64,000 nt of DNA from Micromonospora parastrephiae. GTDB taxonomy: Bacteria; Actinomycetota; Actinomycetes; Mycobacteriales; Micromonosporaceae. Location: positions 1 through 64,000 of the forward strand of contig NZ_JAEVHM010000001.1 of the NCBI RefSeq assembly GCF_016802865.1, written 5' to 3'. Position 1 is the first letter of the stretch, and each line of letters begins with the position of its first letter. The notes under the pieces are model-generated. The model was not told where the DNA came from. It ran no database searches and saw only the letters and a list, made by a program, of their open reading frames with translations. The translations under genes were made by a program, and so were the position numbers. Below are positions 16,506-26,123 of this stretch, piece after piece.

Positions 16506-16743
16506 CACCAGTCCGCTGCGCGATAACCGAGCGCAATCTGGCGCCCAACCACAGCGCATGAGCACGAGGCCGCGGCAGGGTGGGGCGGACCAGACGTATC
16601 GGAGCCTGGTGAATCCATCGCGCCCGGCCGGCCGTTACCACCTGCTCGACCGCAACAGCGACCCCGCCCGCACCCTGCCGGCGAATCCTGTCCCGGCGCC
16701 GGTCAATCGACCCCGCAATCCGTACTGCAAGGAAGGCTCCTGA
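16498..16743 (+). CDS. Questionable 81-codon ORF between arsR-arsC and arsC
   Basis: The frame starts with an ATG that overlaps the arsR-arsC stop and ends in a TGA that overlaps the ATG of arsC, as expected for a coupled operon gene. However, the protein is Arg/Pro/Asn-rich without recognisable domains and its third-position GC is lower than that of its neighbours. An efflux permease is often found in this position; nothing similar remains here. It could be a spacer or the scar of a deletion. Confidence 0.25.
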   Translation: MTDTSPLRDNRAQSGAQPQRMSTRPRQGGADQTYRSLVNPSRPAGRYHLLDRNSDPARTLPANPVPAPVNRPRNPYCKEGS

Positions 16744-17150
16744 TGTCCGACAAGCCCAGCGTCCTGTTCGTCTGCGTGCACAACGCCGGCCGCTCCCAGA
16801 TGGCCGCCGGCTGGCTGCGCCACCTCGCCGGCGACACCGTCGAGGTCCGCTCCGCCGGCTCCGCCCCCGCAGAGACCGTCAACCCCGCTGCCGTCGAGGC
16901 CATGCGCGAGGTTGGCATCGACATCACCGACCAGACGCCGAAACTCCTCGAGTACGCCACGGCCGAGTCGTCGGACGTCATCGTGACCATGGGCTGCGGT
17001 GACGCCTGCCCCGTCTTCCCCGGCAAGCGCTACGAGGACTGGAAGCTCGAAGACCCCGCCGGTAAGGGCGTCGAATCCGTCCGCCCCATCCGCGACGAGA
17101 TCCGTACCCGGGTGGAGAAGCTCCTCGGCGAGCTGCGCACCGCCGCCTGA
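16743..17150 (+). CDS. arsC: Arsenate reductase, LMW protein tyrosine phosphatase type
   Basis: 135 residues. P-loop CVHNAGRSQ (Cys11, CX5R) for nucleophilic attack on arsenate, and TMGCGDACP with Cys85 and Cys89, which fits the three-cysteine relay of thioredoxin-linked ArsC enzymes. [15 protein letters not shown] is the conserved C-terminal acid loop. The ATG at 16743 has GGAAGG 6 bases upstream. A thioredoxin reductase gene follows after 69 bases, which fits thioredoxin as the electron donor. The product arsenite would need an exporter; the ACR3 gene lies in the second arsenic locus at 28780-29856. Confidence 0.92.
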   Translation: MSDKPSVLFVCVHNAGRSQMAAGWLRHLAGDTVEVRSAGSAPAETVNPAAVEAMREVGIDITDQTPKLLEYATAESSDVIVTMGCGDACPVFPGKRYEDWKLEDPAGKGVESVRPIRDEIRTRVEKLLGELRTAA

Positions 17151-18151
<1,001 letters not shown>

Positions 18152-18204
18152 GCCGTCCCCGGTTCGTCCGGGCCGGCGGCCATCCAACCCTCGGAGGGAG
18201 AAAC

Positions 18205-19571
18205 GTGATGCGTCTGCTCGTCATCGGTGGCAGCGACGCCGGCATCAGCGCCGGCCTGCGCGCCCGCGAACTCGACCCCGGCGCGGAGGTGACCCTCCTT
18301 GTCGCCGACGCCTACCCGAACTTCAGCATCTGCGGTATCCCGTACCACGTTTCCGGCGATGTCCCTGACTGGCGCAGCCTCGCCCACCGCAGCAGCAGCG
18401 ACCTGGAAAAGGCCGGCCTACAGGTGCGGCTCAACCACCGTGCCACCGGCATCGACGCGGGCACGCACACGGTCACCGCGACCACCCCGGACGGCACCAC
18501 CACGGCGTTCGGCTACGACCGGCTCGTCATCGGCACCGGGGCCGCTGCGGTGCGGCCACCGATCGAGGGCCTTGACCAGCTCGGGTCGGCCGACGGCGTC
18601 CACACGCTGCACACCATGGGTGACACCTTCGCCCTGCTGCAATCGGTGCAGCAGCGCCGGGCGCGCTCGGCGGTCATCGTCGGCGCCGGCTACATCGGCC
18701 TGGAAATGGCCGAAGCGCTCACCACCCGCGGCCTGCAGGTCACCCTCATCGAGCAGGTCAACCAGGTCATGCCCACCATTGACCCGGAGCTGGCCGAACC
18801 CCTATCTGAGCACCTGCGAGGCCAGGGCGTCACGGTGCAGTGCGGCACCAAGGTTCGCGCCGTCAGCTCCGACGGCGACCGGCTGCGCGTCGACACCGAT
18901 GCCACCACCTACGAGGCCGACGTCGTACTCGTCGTCACCGGAGTCCGTCCCGACACCTCGCCGCGGCCGCGGGCGCCACCCTCGGCGTGCACGGTGCAAT
19001 CGCGGTCGACCGACAGATGCGCACCAACCTGCCCGACGTCTTCGCCGCCGGTGACTGTGTGCACACCTACCACCGGCTCCTCGACCGGCACGTGTACCTG
19101 CCGCTGGGCAGCACCGCCCACAAGCAAGGCCGGGTCGCGGGCACGAACGCGCTCGGCGGGGAAGCCTTGTTCGCCGGATCGCTGGGCACCCAAGCCGTCA
19201 AGGTCTTCGACCTCGTCGCCGCCGGCACCGGGCTGCGCGACGAGAACGCCCGCAAGGCCGGATACGACCCGGTCACCGCGGCCACCATTGCCGACGATCA
19301 CAAGGCGTACTACCCAGGCTCGACACCCATCCGGATCCGCGTCACAGGGGACCGCCGCACTGGCAAGCTCCTCGGTGCGCAACTGCTCGGCTCCCGTGGC
19401 GCCGAGATCGCCAAGCGCATCGACACCTACGCCACCGCCATCTCCTACGGCGCCAGCGTCGCCGACATCGCCGAGCTCGACCTGTCGTACACGCCACCGT
19501 TGGGCAGCCCGTGGGACGCAGTGCAGGTTGCCACAACGAATTGGCAGCGGGAGGTCATGGAACGTCGGTAG
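18205..19571 (+). pseudogene. CoA-disulfide-reductase-like flavoprotein, frameshifted
   Basis: The first 250 residues, from GTG 18205 (GGAGG 7 bases upstream; an ATG follows directly), have the FAD motif VIGGSDAGISAGL, the redox-active NFSICGIPYHVSG cysteine motif of CoA-disulfide and persulfide reductases, and VIVGAGYIGLEMAEAL for NAD(P)H. After GVRPDT near 18955 the frame is lost; the C-terminal part (RTNLPDVFAAGDCVHTYH ... NALGG, then a dimerisation domain) continues in another frame to 19571. A two-base deletion, or a one-base insertion, at 18952-18960 explains the break. Related genes are common in arsenic clusters. Its substrate here is unknown. Confidence 0.78.
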
Positions 19572-19636
19572 CCGCAGGGCTCTTCCGCGCCCAGGAATCG
19601 GTTGGCCGTGGACCGCCAAGAGGCGACGATGGGGTG

Positions 19637-20773
19637 GTGAGCCCTAGCCTCTTCGATCCGGTGCTACCCATCGAGCGCACGAGCCGGCGCTTCCGGGATG
19701 TGCGGGCGAGCCGCAGCTTCACGGCGGCGCGGCGGCTGATGGACGAGCTGTTCACCGACTTCCGCGATGTCGACGGTAGCTTCGTCCGGGAGTTTCAGAC
19801 GACAGGATTTTCCCCGCGGGTGTTCGAGTTGGCCCTGTTCGCGTACCTGCTGGAGCAGGAATACGACCTCGACCGCAGCAGTCCGACAGTTGATTTCCTC
19901 GTCACCGGAGCATCGCCGGTCGCGATCGAGGCGTGTACGTCAAACCCACCGCAGGGCTCCGAGGACGTCACTCTGCCGGCCAGCGGATGGCCGTCGATTC
20001 CCGACGACCTGCCGGCGGACGAGCGGGAGTTCATCTTTCAGAGCGGCAAGGCGCTGCGTCGCAAACTGCTCAAACGCGACGCCGCCGGCCGGGCCTACTG
20101 GGAACTACCGCAGGTCAGTGCGGTTCCGTTCGTCATTGCCCTCCAGTCGTTCCACAACCTCAGCGCCCTGTTCCACTCCGTCGGCCTCCTGTCGCAGTAC
20201 CTCTACGGCTCCCGTGACGTTGTCAGCTACGACGCCGATGGTGGATTGCAGCTGACAGCCGAACCGATCGGCCAGCACGTGTATGCGGGCAAGAGCATTC
20301 CCAGTGGTTTGTTCGCCCTGCCCGAGGCGGCCAACCTGGCTGCCGTGCTGTTCAGCAACAGCAGCACCGTGTCGATGTTCAACCGCATGGGCACCGAGCG
20401 GGGGTACGGTCCGTCCGATGTCGCCATGATCCGCGTAGGCACGATCGCAGACCCTGATCCCAACGCCACGAAACCGCACCTCTTCGGTCACCTGGTCCGT
20501 CCCGAGCAGTCCGAGCATCGGGAGACGTTCGGCGAAGGGCTGCATGTGCTGCACAACCCGTGGGCGCAGACTCCATTGCGTACCGGCGTTCTTCGCGGTG
20601 TCACGGAGCACCAACTGCTCGACGATGGTCGGGTTCTCACCACGACGGCGCGGTTGAGTCCGTTCACCTCACAGACGCTGATCTTCGAAGGCGCTGGCGC
20701 CGAGGAGTACGCCCTGCTTCAGTTGGCCCGATTCCTCAGCGCCGACACAGACGGTTCCGCTGAAAGAATTTGA
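19637..20773 (+). CDS. Unknown protein with a PD-(D/E)XK-nuclease-like core
   Basis: About 378 residues from one of two tandem GTG codons (19634, 19637). I do not recognise a named family. Residues about 45-105 show FSPRVFELALFAYLLEQ, a helix with a conserved Glu, then VDFLV-(6 residues)-VAIEACTSN. This Glu-helix, Asp, ten-residue gap, ExA order resembles the PD-(D/E)XK nuclease core, with Ala in place of the catalytic Lys. The middle (YWELPQVSAVPFVIALQSFHN) could form a second domain. It follows the frameshifted flavoprotein gene by 65 bases, and a convergent arsR follows. Whether it belongs to arsenic resistance or is a passenger is open. Confidence 0.6.
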   Translation: MSPSLFDPVLPIERTSRRFRDVRASRSFTAARRLMDELFTDFRDVDGSFVREFQTTGFSPRVFELALFAYLLEQEYDLDRSSPTVDFLVTGASPVAIEACTSNPPQGSEDVTLPASGWPSIPDDLPADEREFIFQSGKALRRKLLKRDAAGRAYWELPQVSAVPFVIALQSFHNLSALFHSVGLLSQYLYGSRDVVSYDADGGLQLTAEPIGQHVYAGKSIPSGLFALPEAANLAAVLFSNSSTVSMFNRMGTERGYGPSDVAMIRVGTIADPDPNATKPHLFGHLVRPEQSEHRETFGEGLHVLHNPWAQTPLRTGVLRGVTEHQLLDDGRVLTTTARLSPFTSQTLIFEGAGAEEYALLQLARFLSADTDGSAERI

Positions 20774-20831
20774 TGGCAGGGGTGATCCGACATCCCGCGG
20801 CGTGTGTCTCCTTGCCTCGGCACAGCACTAG

Positions 20832-21200
20832 TCAGGAAACAATCGGCAGGAGTCGCCGCTTCGGCAGGAGGTGCTTGACGGGTTCCAGTTGGCCGGGGTT
20901 GAGGGAGTACCAGGCCCAGCTGCCGCGCTTGTTGCGGTTCAGCACGCCTGCCTCGACGAGGATCTTCAGGTGGTGGCTGATCGCTGGCTGGGTCATGTCG
21001 AACGGCTCGGTCAGGTCACACACGCATGCCTCACCGCTCGGCGCGACCTCGATGATCGACAGGATCTGCAGCCGGGTGGGGTCGGAGAGAGCTTTGAACA
21101 GCCGGGCGAACTGTTCGGCATCGACGCGCGGCAGCGGCGGCCCCACCGGGGCGGGCGCGCACGCTGGCGCGACGGCCGGAGCGGTGACGGCGGAAGACAT
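20832..21200 (-). CDS. ArsR/SmtB family repressor with CVC metalloid site
   Basis: 122 residues. ACVCDL in the DNA-binding helix is the classic As(III)-binding cysteine pair, followed by TQPAISHHLKILVEAGVL and the wing NRNKRGSWAWYSLN. The N-terminal 25 residues are Ala/Pro-rich with one more Cys (APACAPAP) that may add a third thiolate. The ATG at 21200 follows a 77-base gap from the response regulator gene end. It is convergent with the unknown gene at 19637-20773. The closest arsenic-linked targets are not obvious; it may act on the left arsenic locus. Confidence 0.88.
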   Translation of the reverse strand: MSSAVTAPAVAPACAPAPVGPPLPRVDAEQFARLFKALSDPTRLQILSIIEVAPSGEACVCDLTEPFDMTQPAISHHLKILVEAGVLNRNKRGSWAWYSLNPGQLEPVKHLLPKRRLLPIVS

Positions 21201-21277
21201 GATCCGAGTCTAGGAAGTCCTGCTCAGGGGCCGAATGACCGGTAGGTGAACAGCAAGTGACGCCGATCACGAGGCCG

Positions 21278-22012
21278 CTACGGCGGATCGAGGCGGTATC
21301 CCATTCCGCGCACGGAAACGATGATCGAGGGTTTCCGGAGGTTATCGCCGAGCCGGTGTCGCAGGCGCCGAATGTGCACGTTCAGGGTGTTGGACGTGTC
21401 GCCTTCGCCGCTCCAGAGCAGCCGGTTGATCTGGTGTCGGGTGACGACCCGTCGGGCGTGCAGCATGAGCAGGTGCAGCAGTTCGAACTCCCGCATCGGC
21501 AGTTCGATCCGTCTGCCGCCCAGTCGCACCTCGTGCGCGGCCGGGTCTAGCCGCAGCGCCCCGGTCTCGACGGCGACCTGGAAGTCCGCCGCGGTGTCCG
21601 GGGAGATCGCGCGCAGCATCGGCAGAATCTCCGTGACTCGATACGGTCGGGCGACGCAGGCGGTGGCGCCTGCGGCGAGGGCGAGGCTGCCCTCCATGCC
21701 GTCGTGCTCCCCCACCCCGACGAGGGTGGGAATGCAGGCGCGGGTGTGCAGGGCACGCGCGATGGCCGAGCCGCGCATGGGCGGGACGTCGGTGGCGGTG
21801 AGGACAGCGTCGGGCAGCAGCGCGCCCGCCTGCAGCAGGGCGTCGGCCGGGTCACCGGTGACGACGACGTCGATCTGCCGCTCCTGCAACTGCTCGGCGA
21901 GGGCGTTGGCCGTGCTGGTGTCGGGGTCGAGGACCAGGAGCAGGAATCGGGTCCTGGTGGTCTGCGGTGTCATGGGTTGGCACCGCGGCGTCTCGATGGA
22001 ATCGGGCTGCAT
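21278..22012 (-). CDS. OmpR/PhoB-family response regulator, degenerate receiver
   Basis: 244 residues. The receiver (about 20-130) keeps an acidic start (LDPD) and an Asp in the expected phosphoacceptor position (AVLTATDVPP), but the conserved Lys of the KPF motif is replaced (ARPYR). The C-terminal winged helix is standard: RRIELPMREFELLHLLMLHARRVVTRHQI... NVHIRRLRHRLG...VRGMGYRL. Without the Lys, phosphorylation-driven switching is doubtful. No histidine kinase gene is adjacent. It starts 30 bases after pstB on the same strand, so it may be co-transcribed with the phosphate operon and act on it. The ATG at 22012 has GAAGG upstream; an ATG at 21973 is also possible. Confidence 0.85.
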   Translation of the reverse strand: MQPDSIETPRCQPMTPQTTRTRFLLLVLDPDTSTANALAEQLQERQIDVVVTGDPADALLQAGALLPDAVLTATDVPPMRGSAIARALHTRACIPTLVGVGEHDGMEGSLALAAGATACVARPYRVTEILPMLRAISPDTAADFQVAVETGALRLDPAAHEVRLGGRRIELPMREFELLHLLMLHARRVVTRHQINRLLWSGEGDTSNTLNVHIRRLRHRLGDNLRKPSIIVSVRGMGYRLDPP

Positions 22013-22042
22013 TGTTGGCCTTCGCTGACGGGATCGGGCGGG

Positions 22043-22918
22043 TCAGCCGAATCGGCCGGTGATGTATTCCTCGGTGCGTTTCTGGGCCGGGTTGGTGAAG
22101 ATCTTGTTGGTGGTGTCGTACTCGATGAGCCGGCCGTGTCGCTCGCCCTGCTCATCAACCTCGGCGGTGAAGAACGCGGTGCGGTGCGAGACCCGGGCGG
22201 CCTGCTGCATGTTGTGGGTCACGATGACGATGGTGTAGTCGCGGCTCAGCTCGAACATCAGGTCTTCGATCTTGCTGGTGGCGATCGGGTCGAGAGCCGA
22301 GCACGGCTCGTCCATCAGGATGACCTCGGGGCTTACCGCGATGGTGCGGGCGATGCACAGCCGTTGCTGCTGCCCACCGGACAGGGCGAGCGCGGACTGC
22401 TTCAGCTTGTCCTTGACCTCGTCCCACAGGGCGGCACGACGCAGAGCTTTCTCCACCAGCTCGTCCATGTTGGACACCTTCATGCCCGTGACGCGGGGAC
22501 CGTAGGCGATGTTGTCGTAGATCGACTTGGGAAACGGGTTGGGTTTTTGAAACACCATGCCGATACGGCGGCGAACCTCGATGGGGTCGACGTCGCGGGC
22601 GTAGAGGTCCTCGCCGTGGAAGGTGACCCGGCCGGCGACGCGGGCGCCGGGGATGAGGTCGTTCATCCGGTTGAGCGAGCGCAGCACGGTGGACTTGCCG
22701 CACCCGGAGGGGCCGATCAGGGCGGTGATCTGGTGCCGGCCGATGGTCATGTCGACGCCTCGGACGGCCTGGTAGTCACCGTAGAAGATGCTGACGTCCT
22801 CCAGGCGCAGGACCTGCTCGTCGCCGCCGCGGGGTGCTCCTTCGTTCCGGTTGGCGGGGTTAACCAGCGCCACCGGGGGTGGTGGTGCGGGGCGGGTGCT
22901 GTTCACGGTGTCGGTCAC
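22043..22918 (-). CDS. pstB: Phosphate ABC transporter, ATP-binding subunit PstB
   Basis: 291 residues from GTG 22918 (AAAGG 8 bases upstream; GTG 22948 also possible). Walker [10 protein letters not shown] (residues about 69-77), Q-loop FQKPNPFP typical of PstB, signature [12 protein letters not shown] and Walker [13 protein letters not shown] are all intact. The N-terminal 35 residues are a Pro/Ala-rich extension longer than usual. It couples ATP hydrolysis to phosphate import through PstA and PstC. Last transport gene of the pstSCAB operon, 44 bases after pstA. Confidence 0.95.
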   Translation of the reverse strand: MTDTVNSTRPAPPPPVALVNPANRNEGAPRGGDEQVLRLEDVSIFYGDYQAVRGVDMTIGRHQITALIGPSGCGKSTVLRSLNRMNDLIPGARVAGRVTFHGEDLYARDVDPIEVRRRIGMVFQKPNPFPKSIYDNIAYGPRVTGMKVSNMDELVEKALRRAALWDEVKDKLKQSALALSGGQQQRLCIARTIAVSPEVILMDEPCSALDPIATSKIEDLMFELSRDYTIVIVTHNMQQAARVSHRTAFFTAEVDEQGERHGRLIEYDTTNKIFTNPAQKRTEEYITGRFG

Positions 22919-22962
22919 GTCGGGGGCCTTTCGGTTCGGATCGCTCACAGTGGGGTGGCCTG

Positions 22963-23883
22963 TTACCAGCGCTTCTGGAACTTGTTGCGGATGAGGATCG
23001 CGGCGGAGTTCAGCACCAGGAGGATGACCAGCAGCAACACGATCGCCGCGGCGGCGAGTTCTTGGAACTCGGCCTGCGGCTCCTTGATCAGGTTGTAGAT
23101 CTGGATTGGCAGGGTGGTGTACGACGACAGCAGGCTGTCGGGGTTGAACCGGATGAAGGTGACCGCGCCGAGCAGGATCAGCGGGGCCGCCTCTCCCAGG
23201 GCTCGTGACAGGGCGAGGATCGCGCCGGTGGACATGCCGGGGACGGCGGCGGGCAGGACCTGCCGCCAGGTGGTCTGCCACCTGGTCGCGCCGAGGGCGT
23301 AGGAGGCTTGCCGGATCGAGCGCGGTACTGCGCGTAGCGCTTCTCGGCTGGCGATGATGACGACGGGCAGGACGAGCAGGGACAGCACGATCGCGGCGGT
23401 GATGACGGTGAACCCAAGGCCGATGACCCGGGCGATCAGTCCGAGGCCGAGGATGCCGAACACGATCGACGGGACGCCGGCGAGGTTCTGGATGTTGAGT
23501 TCCAGCAGCCGGTTGTACCAGCGGGTGTTGTCGGCGTACTCCTCCAGGTAGATCGCCGAGGCGATGCCGATCGGTAGGCAGATCGCGGCGGTCAGGCCGA
23601 TGACCCACAGCGTGCCGGTGATCGCCGATTGGACGCCGGCGCGGGCGACCCGGGAGGCGGCGCCGGTGGGCATCTCCTGCCACAGGCGTGGGTCGAGCCG
23701 GTTCCAGCCCTTGATGACCGCGAAGGCGATCAACGCGACCAGGAACGCGAAGGCGACCAGCAGGCAGAACTGCAGCGCGAGCTTGAACAGCACCTCGCCG
23801 GGGCGCGATCGCCGCTGGCTCAGCGACGGCCGGTGGCGCGGGTTCGCCGCGTGGGGGGCCGGCGGTGTGGACGTCGTACTCAC
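22963..23883 (-). CDS. pstA: Phosphate ABC transporter permease PstA
   Basis: 306 residues with six membrane helices after a 30-residue basic cytosolic N-terminus. The coupling-loop region [39 protein letters not shown] holds the EAA-type motif that contacts PstB. The GTG start overlaps the pstC stop by 4 bases (GTGA), so translation is coupled. Confidence 0.94.
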   Translation of the reverse strand: MSTTSTPPAPHAANPRHRPSLSQRRSRPGEVLFKLALQFCLLVAFAFLVALIAFAVIKGWNRLDPRLWQEMPTGAASRVARAGVQSAITGTLWVIGLTAAICLPIGIASAIYLEEYADNTRWYNRLLELNIQNLAGVPSIVFGILGLGLIARVIGLGFTVITAAIVLSLLVLPVVIIASREALRAVPRSIRQASYALGATRWQTTWRQVLPAAVPGMSTGAILALSRALGEAAPLILLGAVTFIRFNPDSLLSSYTTLPIQIYNLIKEPQAEFQELAAAAIVLLLVILLVLNSAAILIRNKFQKRW

Positions 23884-24824
23884 TCGTACACCTCCCGGAA
23901 CTTGCGGACCAGCCGGATGGACAGGGCGTTGAGGGCAAAGGTGAACAGGAACAAGGTGGTGCCCACCGCGAAGATGGTCAGGTAGTCGAGGGAGTCCACC
24001 GGCAGGTCACCCTGGGCGGCGCCGGCGATGTAGCTGGTCATGGTCGCGGCGCCGTCGATGGGCGACCACGGGATGCCTGCTGTTTTCAACCCGGCGGCGA
24101 TGGTGACGATCATCGTCTCCCCGAGTGCCCGTGACACCCCGAGCACGATCGCGGCGACGATCCCCGACAACGCCCCGGGCACCACGACGCGGGTGGCGAC
24201 CTGCATCTTCGTGGATGCCAAGGCATAGGCGCCTTCGCGCAGGCTGTGCGGCACGGCGCTCATCGCGTCCTCGGCCAGGCTGGCCACGGTAGGCACGATC
24301 ATGATGCCCATGGCGATGCCGGCGACCAGGAGATTCTGGAACTCAGGCTTGTCGCCGCTGGGCCACAGGTCGATCAGGATGGGGTTGAGGAAGGTCAGGG
24401 CGAAGAACCCGTACACCACGGTCGGGATTCCGGCGAGAACCTCGAGGATCGGCTTGAGGAGCCGGCGGGTGCCGGGTCGGGCGTACTCGGACAGGTAGAT
24501 CGCCGCACCGATGCCCAGCGGCACCGCGATGACCGTCGCGATCAGCGTCACCCACAGCGTGCCGACCAGCAAAGGCAGCACCCCGTACTGCTTGATCGAG
24601 AACAGCGGGGTCCACTGACTGCTGGTAATGAACTCGACGATGCTGACCTCACCGAAGAACTCCACCGTGGGAAACAGCAGCGAGACGACGATGCCGATGG
24701 TCGTCGCGATGGACACCACCGCGGCGAGGACGAGGAAACCCTCGATGATGCGTTCGCCAGGCCGGCGGCGTCCCCGCCGCACAGAGGCGGCGGGGACGGG
24801 GGCTCCGGGGGTGATGACCGCCAC
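23880..24824 (-). CDS. pstC: Phosphate ABC transporter permease PstC
   Basis: 314 residues with six membrane helices. The EAA-type loop is [38 protein letters not shown], and [14 protein letters not shown] is typical of PstC. It pairs with PstA to form the channel. GTG start at 24824, 8 bases after the pstS stop. Confidence 0.94.
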   Translation of the reverse strand: MAVITPGAPVPAASVRRGRRRPGERIIEGFLVLAAVVSIATTIGIVVSLLFPTVEFFGEVSIVEFITSSQWTPLFSIKQYGVLPLLVGTLWVTLIATVIAVPLGIGAAIYLSEYARPGTRRLLKPILEVLAGIPTVVYGFFALTFLNPILIDLWPSGDKPEFQNLLVAGIAMGIMIVPTVASLAEDAMSAVPHSLREGAYALASTKMQVATRVVVPGALSGIVAAIVLGVSRALGETMIVTIAAGLKTAGIPWSPIDGAATMTSYIAGAAQGDLPVDSLDYLTIFAVGTTLFLFTFALNALSIRLVRKFREVYE

Positions 24825-24832
24825 GAGCCCGC

Positions 24833-25798
24833 TCAGCCCTTCGTCAGGGTCGCGAACTCGGACTTCAGGGTCTCCTTCTGGGCAGCGGTCAGCGGCACGT
24901 ACTTGGCTTCCTTGACGACCTCATCGATGCTCGCGATGTAGAAGTCGACGAAGCCCTTGACCTGCTCCTTGGCGATGCCCTTGTCGGAGACGTAGATGAA
25001 CAGCGGCCGGGACAGCGGCTTGTAGCTGCCGTCCTGCGCGGTGGCCACGCTCGGCTCGACGCAGCCGCCGCCACCGTCGACCTTGACGAGCTTCAGCTTG
25101 TCGGCGTTCTCCTCGTAGTAGGTGAACCCGAAGTAGCCGAGGCCACCCTTGGAGCCGCTCACCCCCTGCACCGTGACGTTGTCGTCCTCGGTCGGGGTGT
25201 AGTCGGTGCGGTGCGCCTTCTCCTTGCCGTTGATCGCGGCGGTCCAGTAGTCGAAGGTGCCGGAGTCGGTACCCGCGCCAAACAGCTTCAGCGGCTCGTT
25301 CGGGAACTTCGGGTCGACCTGGTTCCAGTTGTTGACCTTCGAGCCCGGCTCCCAGATCGCCTTGAGCTGCGGCACCGTCAGGCAGTCAGCAAAGGAGTTG
25401 TCCTTGCTGACCACCACCGACAGCGCGTCGTTGGCCACGATCAGCTCGACGAACTTGACGCCGTTCTTCTCGCACTCCGCCTTCTCGGTGTCCTTAATCG
25501 GGCGGGAGGCGTCGGAGATGTCGGTCTCGCCGTTGCAGAACTTCTTGAACCCACCCCCGGTGCCGGAGATGCCCACCGTGACGTTCACCTTGGCCTGCTC
25601 GTCAGCGAACAGCTCAGCAGCCGCCTTGCTCAGCGGACCGACCGTGCTCGACCCGTCGACCTTCACGTCGCCGGACAGCTCAGCCGCGACACCGGTCCCG
25701 GTGCCACCGTCGTTGTTGTCGCTGCCGCAAGCAGCCAGACCGACCGTCAGGACCAGCGCGACTGACGCCAGGCCCAGCCCACGCACCGTCTTGATCAC
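24833..25798 (-). CDS. pstS: Phosphate-binding lipoprotein PstS
   Basis: 321 residues. Signal peptide with lipobox VGLAACG (Cys near 24), then a Gly/Thr/Asp-rich linker. The phosphate-binding loops VDGSSTVGPLS, ISGTGGGFKKF, DISDASRPIK and GAGTDSGTFDYW match the family. It captures phosphate outside the membrane and delivers it to PstCA; arsenate binds the same class of site with lower affinity. GTG start at 25798 with GAGGA upstream. A PHO-box-like direct repeat lies 111-132 bases upstream. Confidence 0.95.
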   Translation of the reverse strand: MIKTVRGLGLASVALVLTVGLAACGSDNNDGGTGTGVAAELSGDVKVDGSSTVGPLSKAAAELFADEQAKVNVTVGISGTGGGFKKFCNGETDISDASRPIKDTEKAECEKNGVKFVELIVANDALSVVVSKDNSFADCLTVPQLKAIWEPGSKVNNWNQVDPKFPNEPLKLFGAGTDSGTFDYWTAAINGKEKAHRTDYTPTEDDNVTVQGVSGSKGGLGYFGFTYYEENADKLKLVKVDGGGGCVEPSVATAQDGSYKPLSRPLFIYVSDKGIAKEQVKGFVDFYIASIDEVVKEAKYVPLTAAQKETLKSEFATLTKG

Positions 25799-25908
25799 AA
25801 TTCGTCCTCTTCAGACAGGCCGGCGAGGTATCGCCGGTGCTCGTTCGGGGTCGGCTGCCTTCCACCGACGAGCTCATAAAAGATTGCTTATGTGATCGCA
25901 CATCGTCG

Positions 25909-25930
25909 GCTAGGTGAACGGAAGCTGAAC
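25909..25930 (-). promoter_or_regulatory. PHO-box-like direct repeat upstream of pstS
   Basis: On the minus strand, GTTCAGCTTCC and GTTCACCTAGC are consecutive 11-base units, the pattern of PhoP-binding direct repeats in actinobacteria. It lies 111-132 bases before the pstS start and reads in the same direction. Suggests phosphate-starvation control of the pst operon. Confidence 0.6.
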
Positions 25931-25991
25931 ATAAGCGAGTGTTTATTTCCCCTTGCCAGCGGCTCTCGGGCTATGCATCGATTCCCTTGTC

Positions 25992-26010
25992 GTTCACTCT
26001 TCGTTCACTC
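25992..26010 (+). promoter_or_regulatory. Second PHO-box-like direct repeat, opposite orientation
   Basis: GTTCACTCTTC followed by GTTCACTC reads on the plus strand, facing away from pstS. The only gene to its right is phoX, which is transcribed toward it, so this unit most likely adds to pstS control from a distance, or serves an unseen small transcript. Confidence 0.4.
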
Positions 26011-26079
26011 CAGCCAAGGCGGATGGCGTAGCAGAAAGCCCTTGAGCGCAAGGACGGACTGCACGAGTTGACACGGTCC

Positions 26080-26108
26080 GGGCGCCGGACGTGGTGGTCC
26101 GGGCGCCC
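26080..26108 (-). terminator. GC-rich hairpin after phoX
   Basis: GGGCGCCGGAC (26080-26090) pairs with GTCCGGGCGCCC (26097-26108) with one bulged base and a 6-base loop, 16 bases downstream of the phoX stop. No T-run follows, as is usual for actinobacterial terminator hairpins. It separates phoX from the pstS promoter region. Confidence 0.55.
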
Positions 26109-26123
26109 GCTCACGTGACGGGG

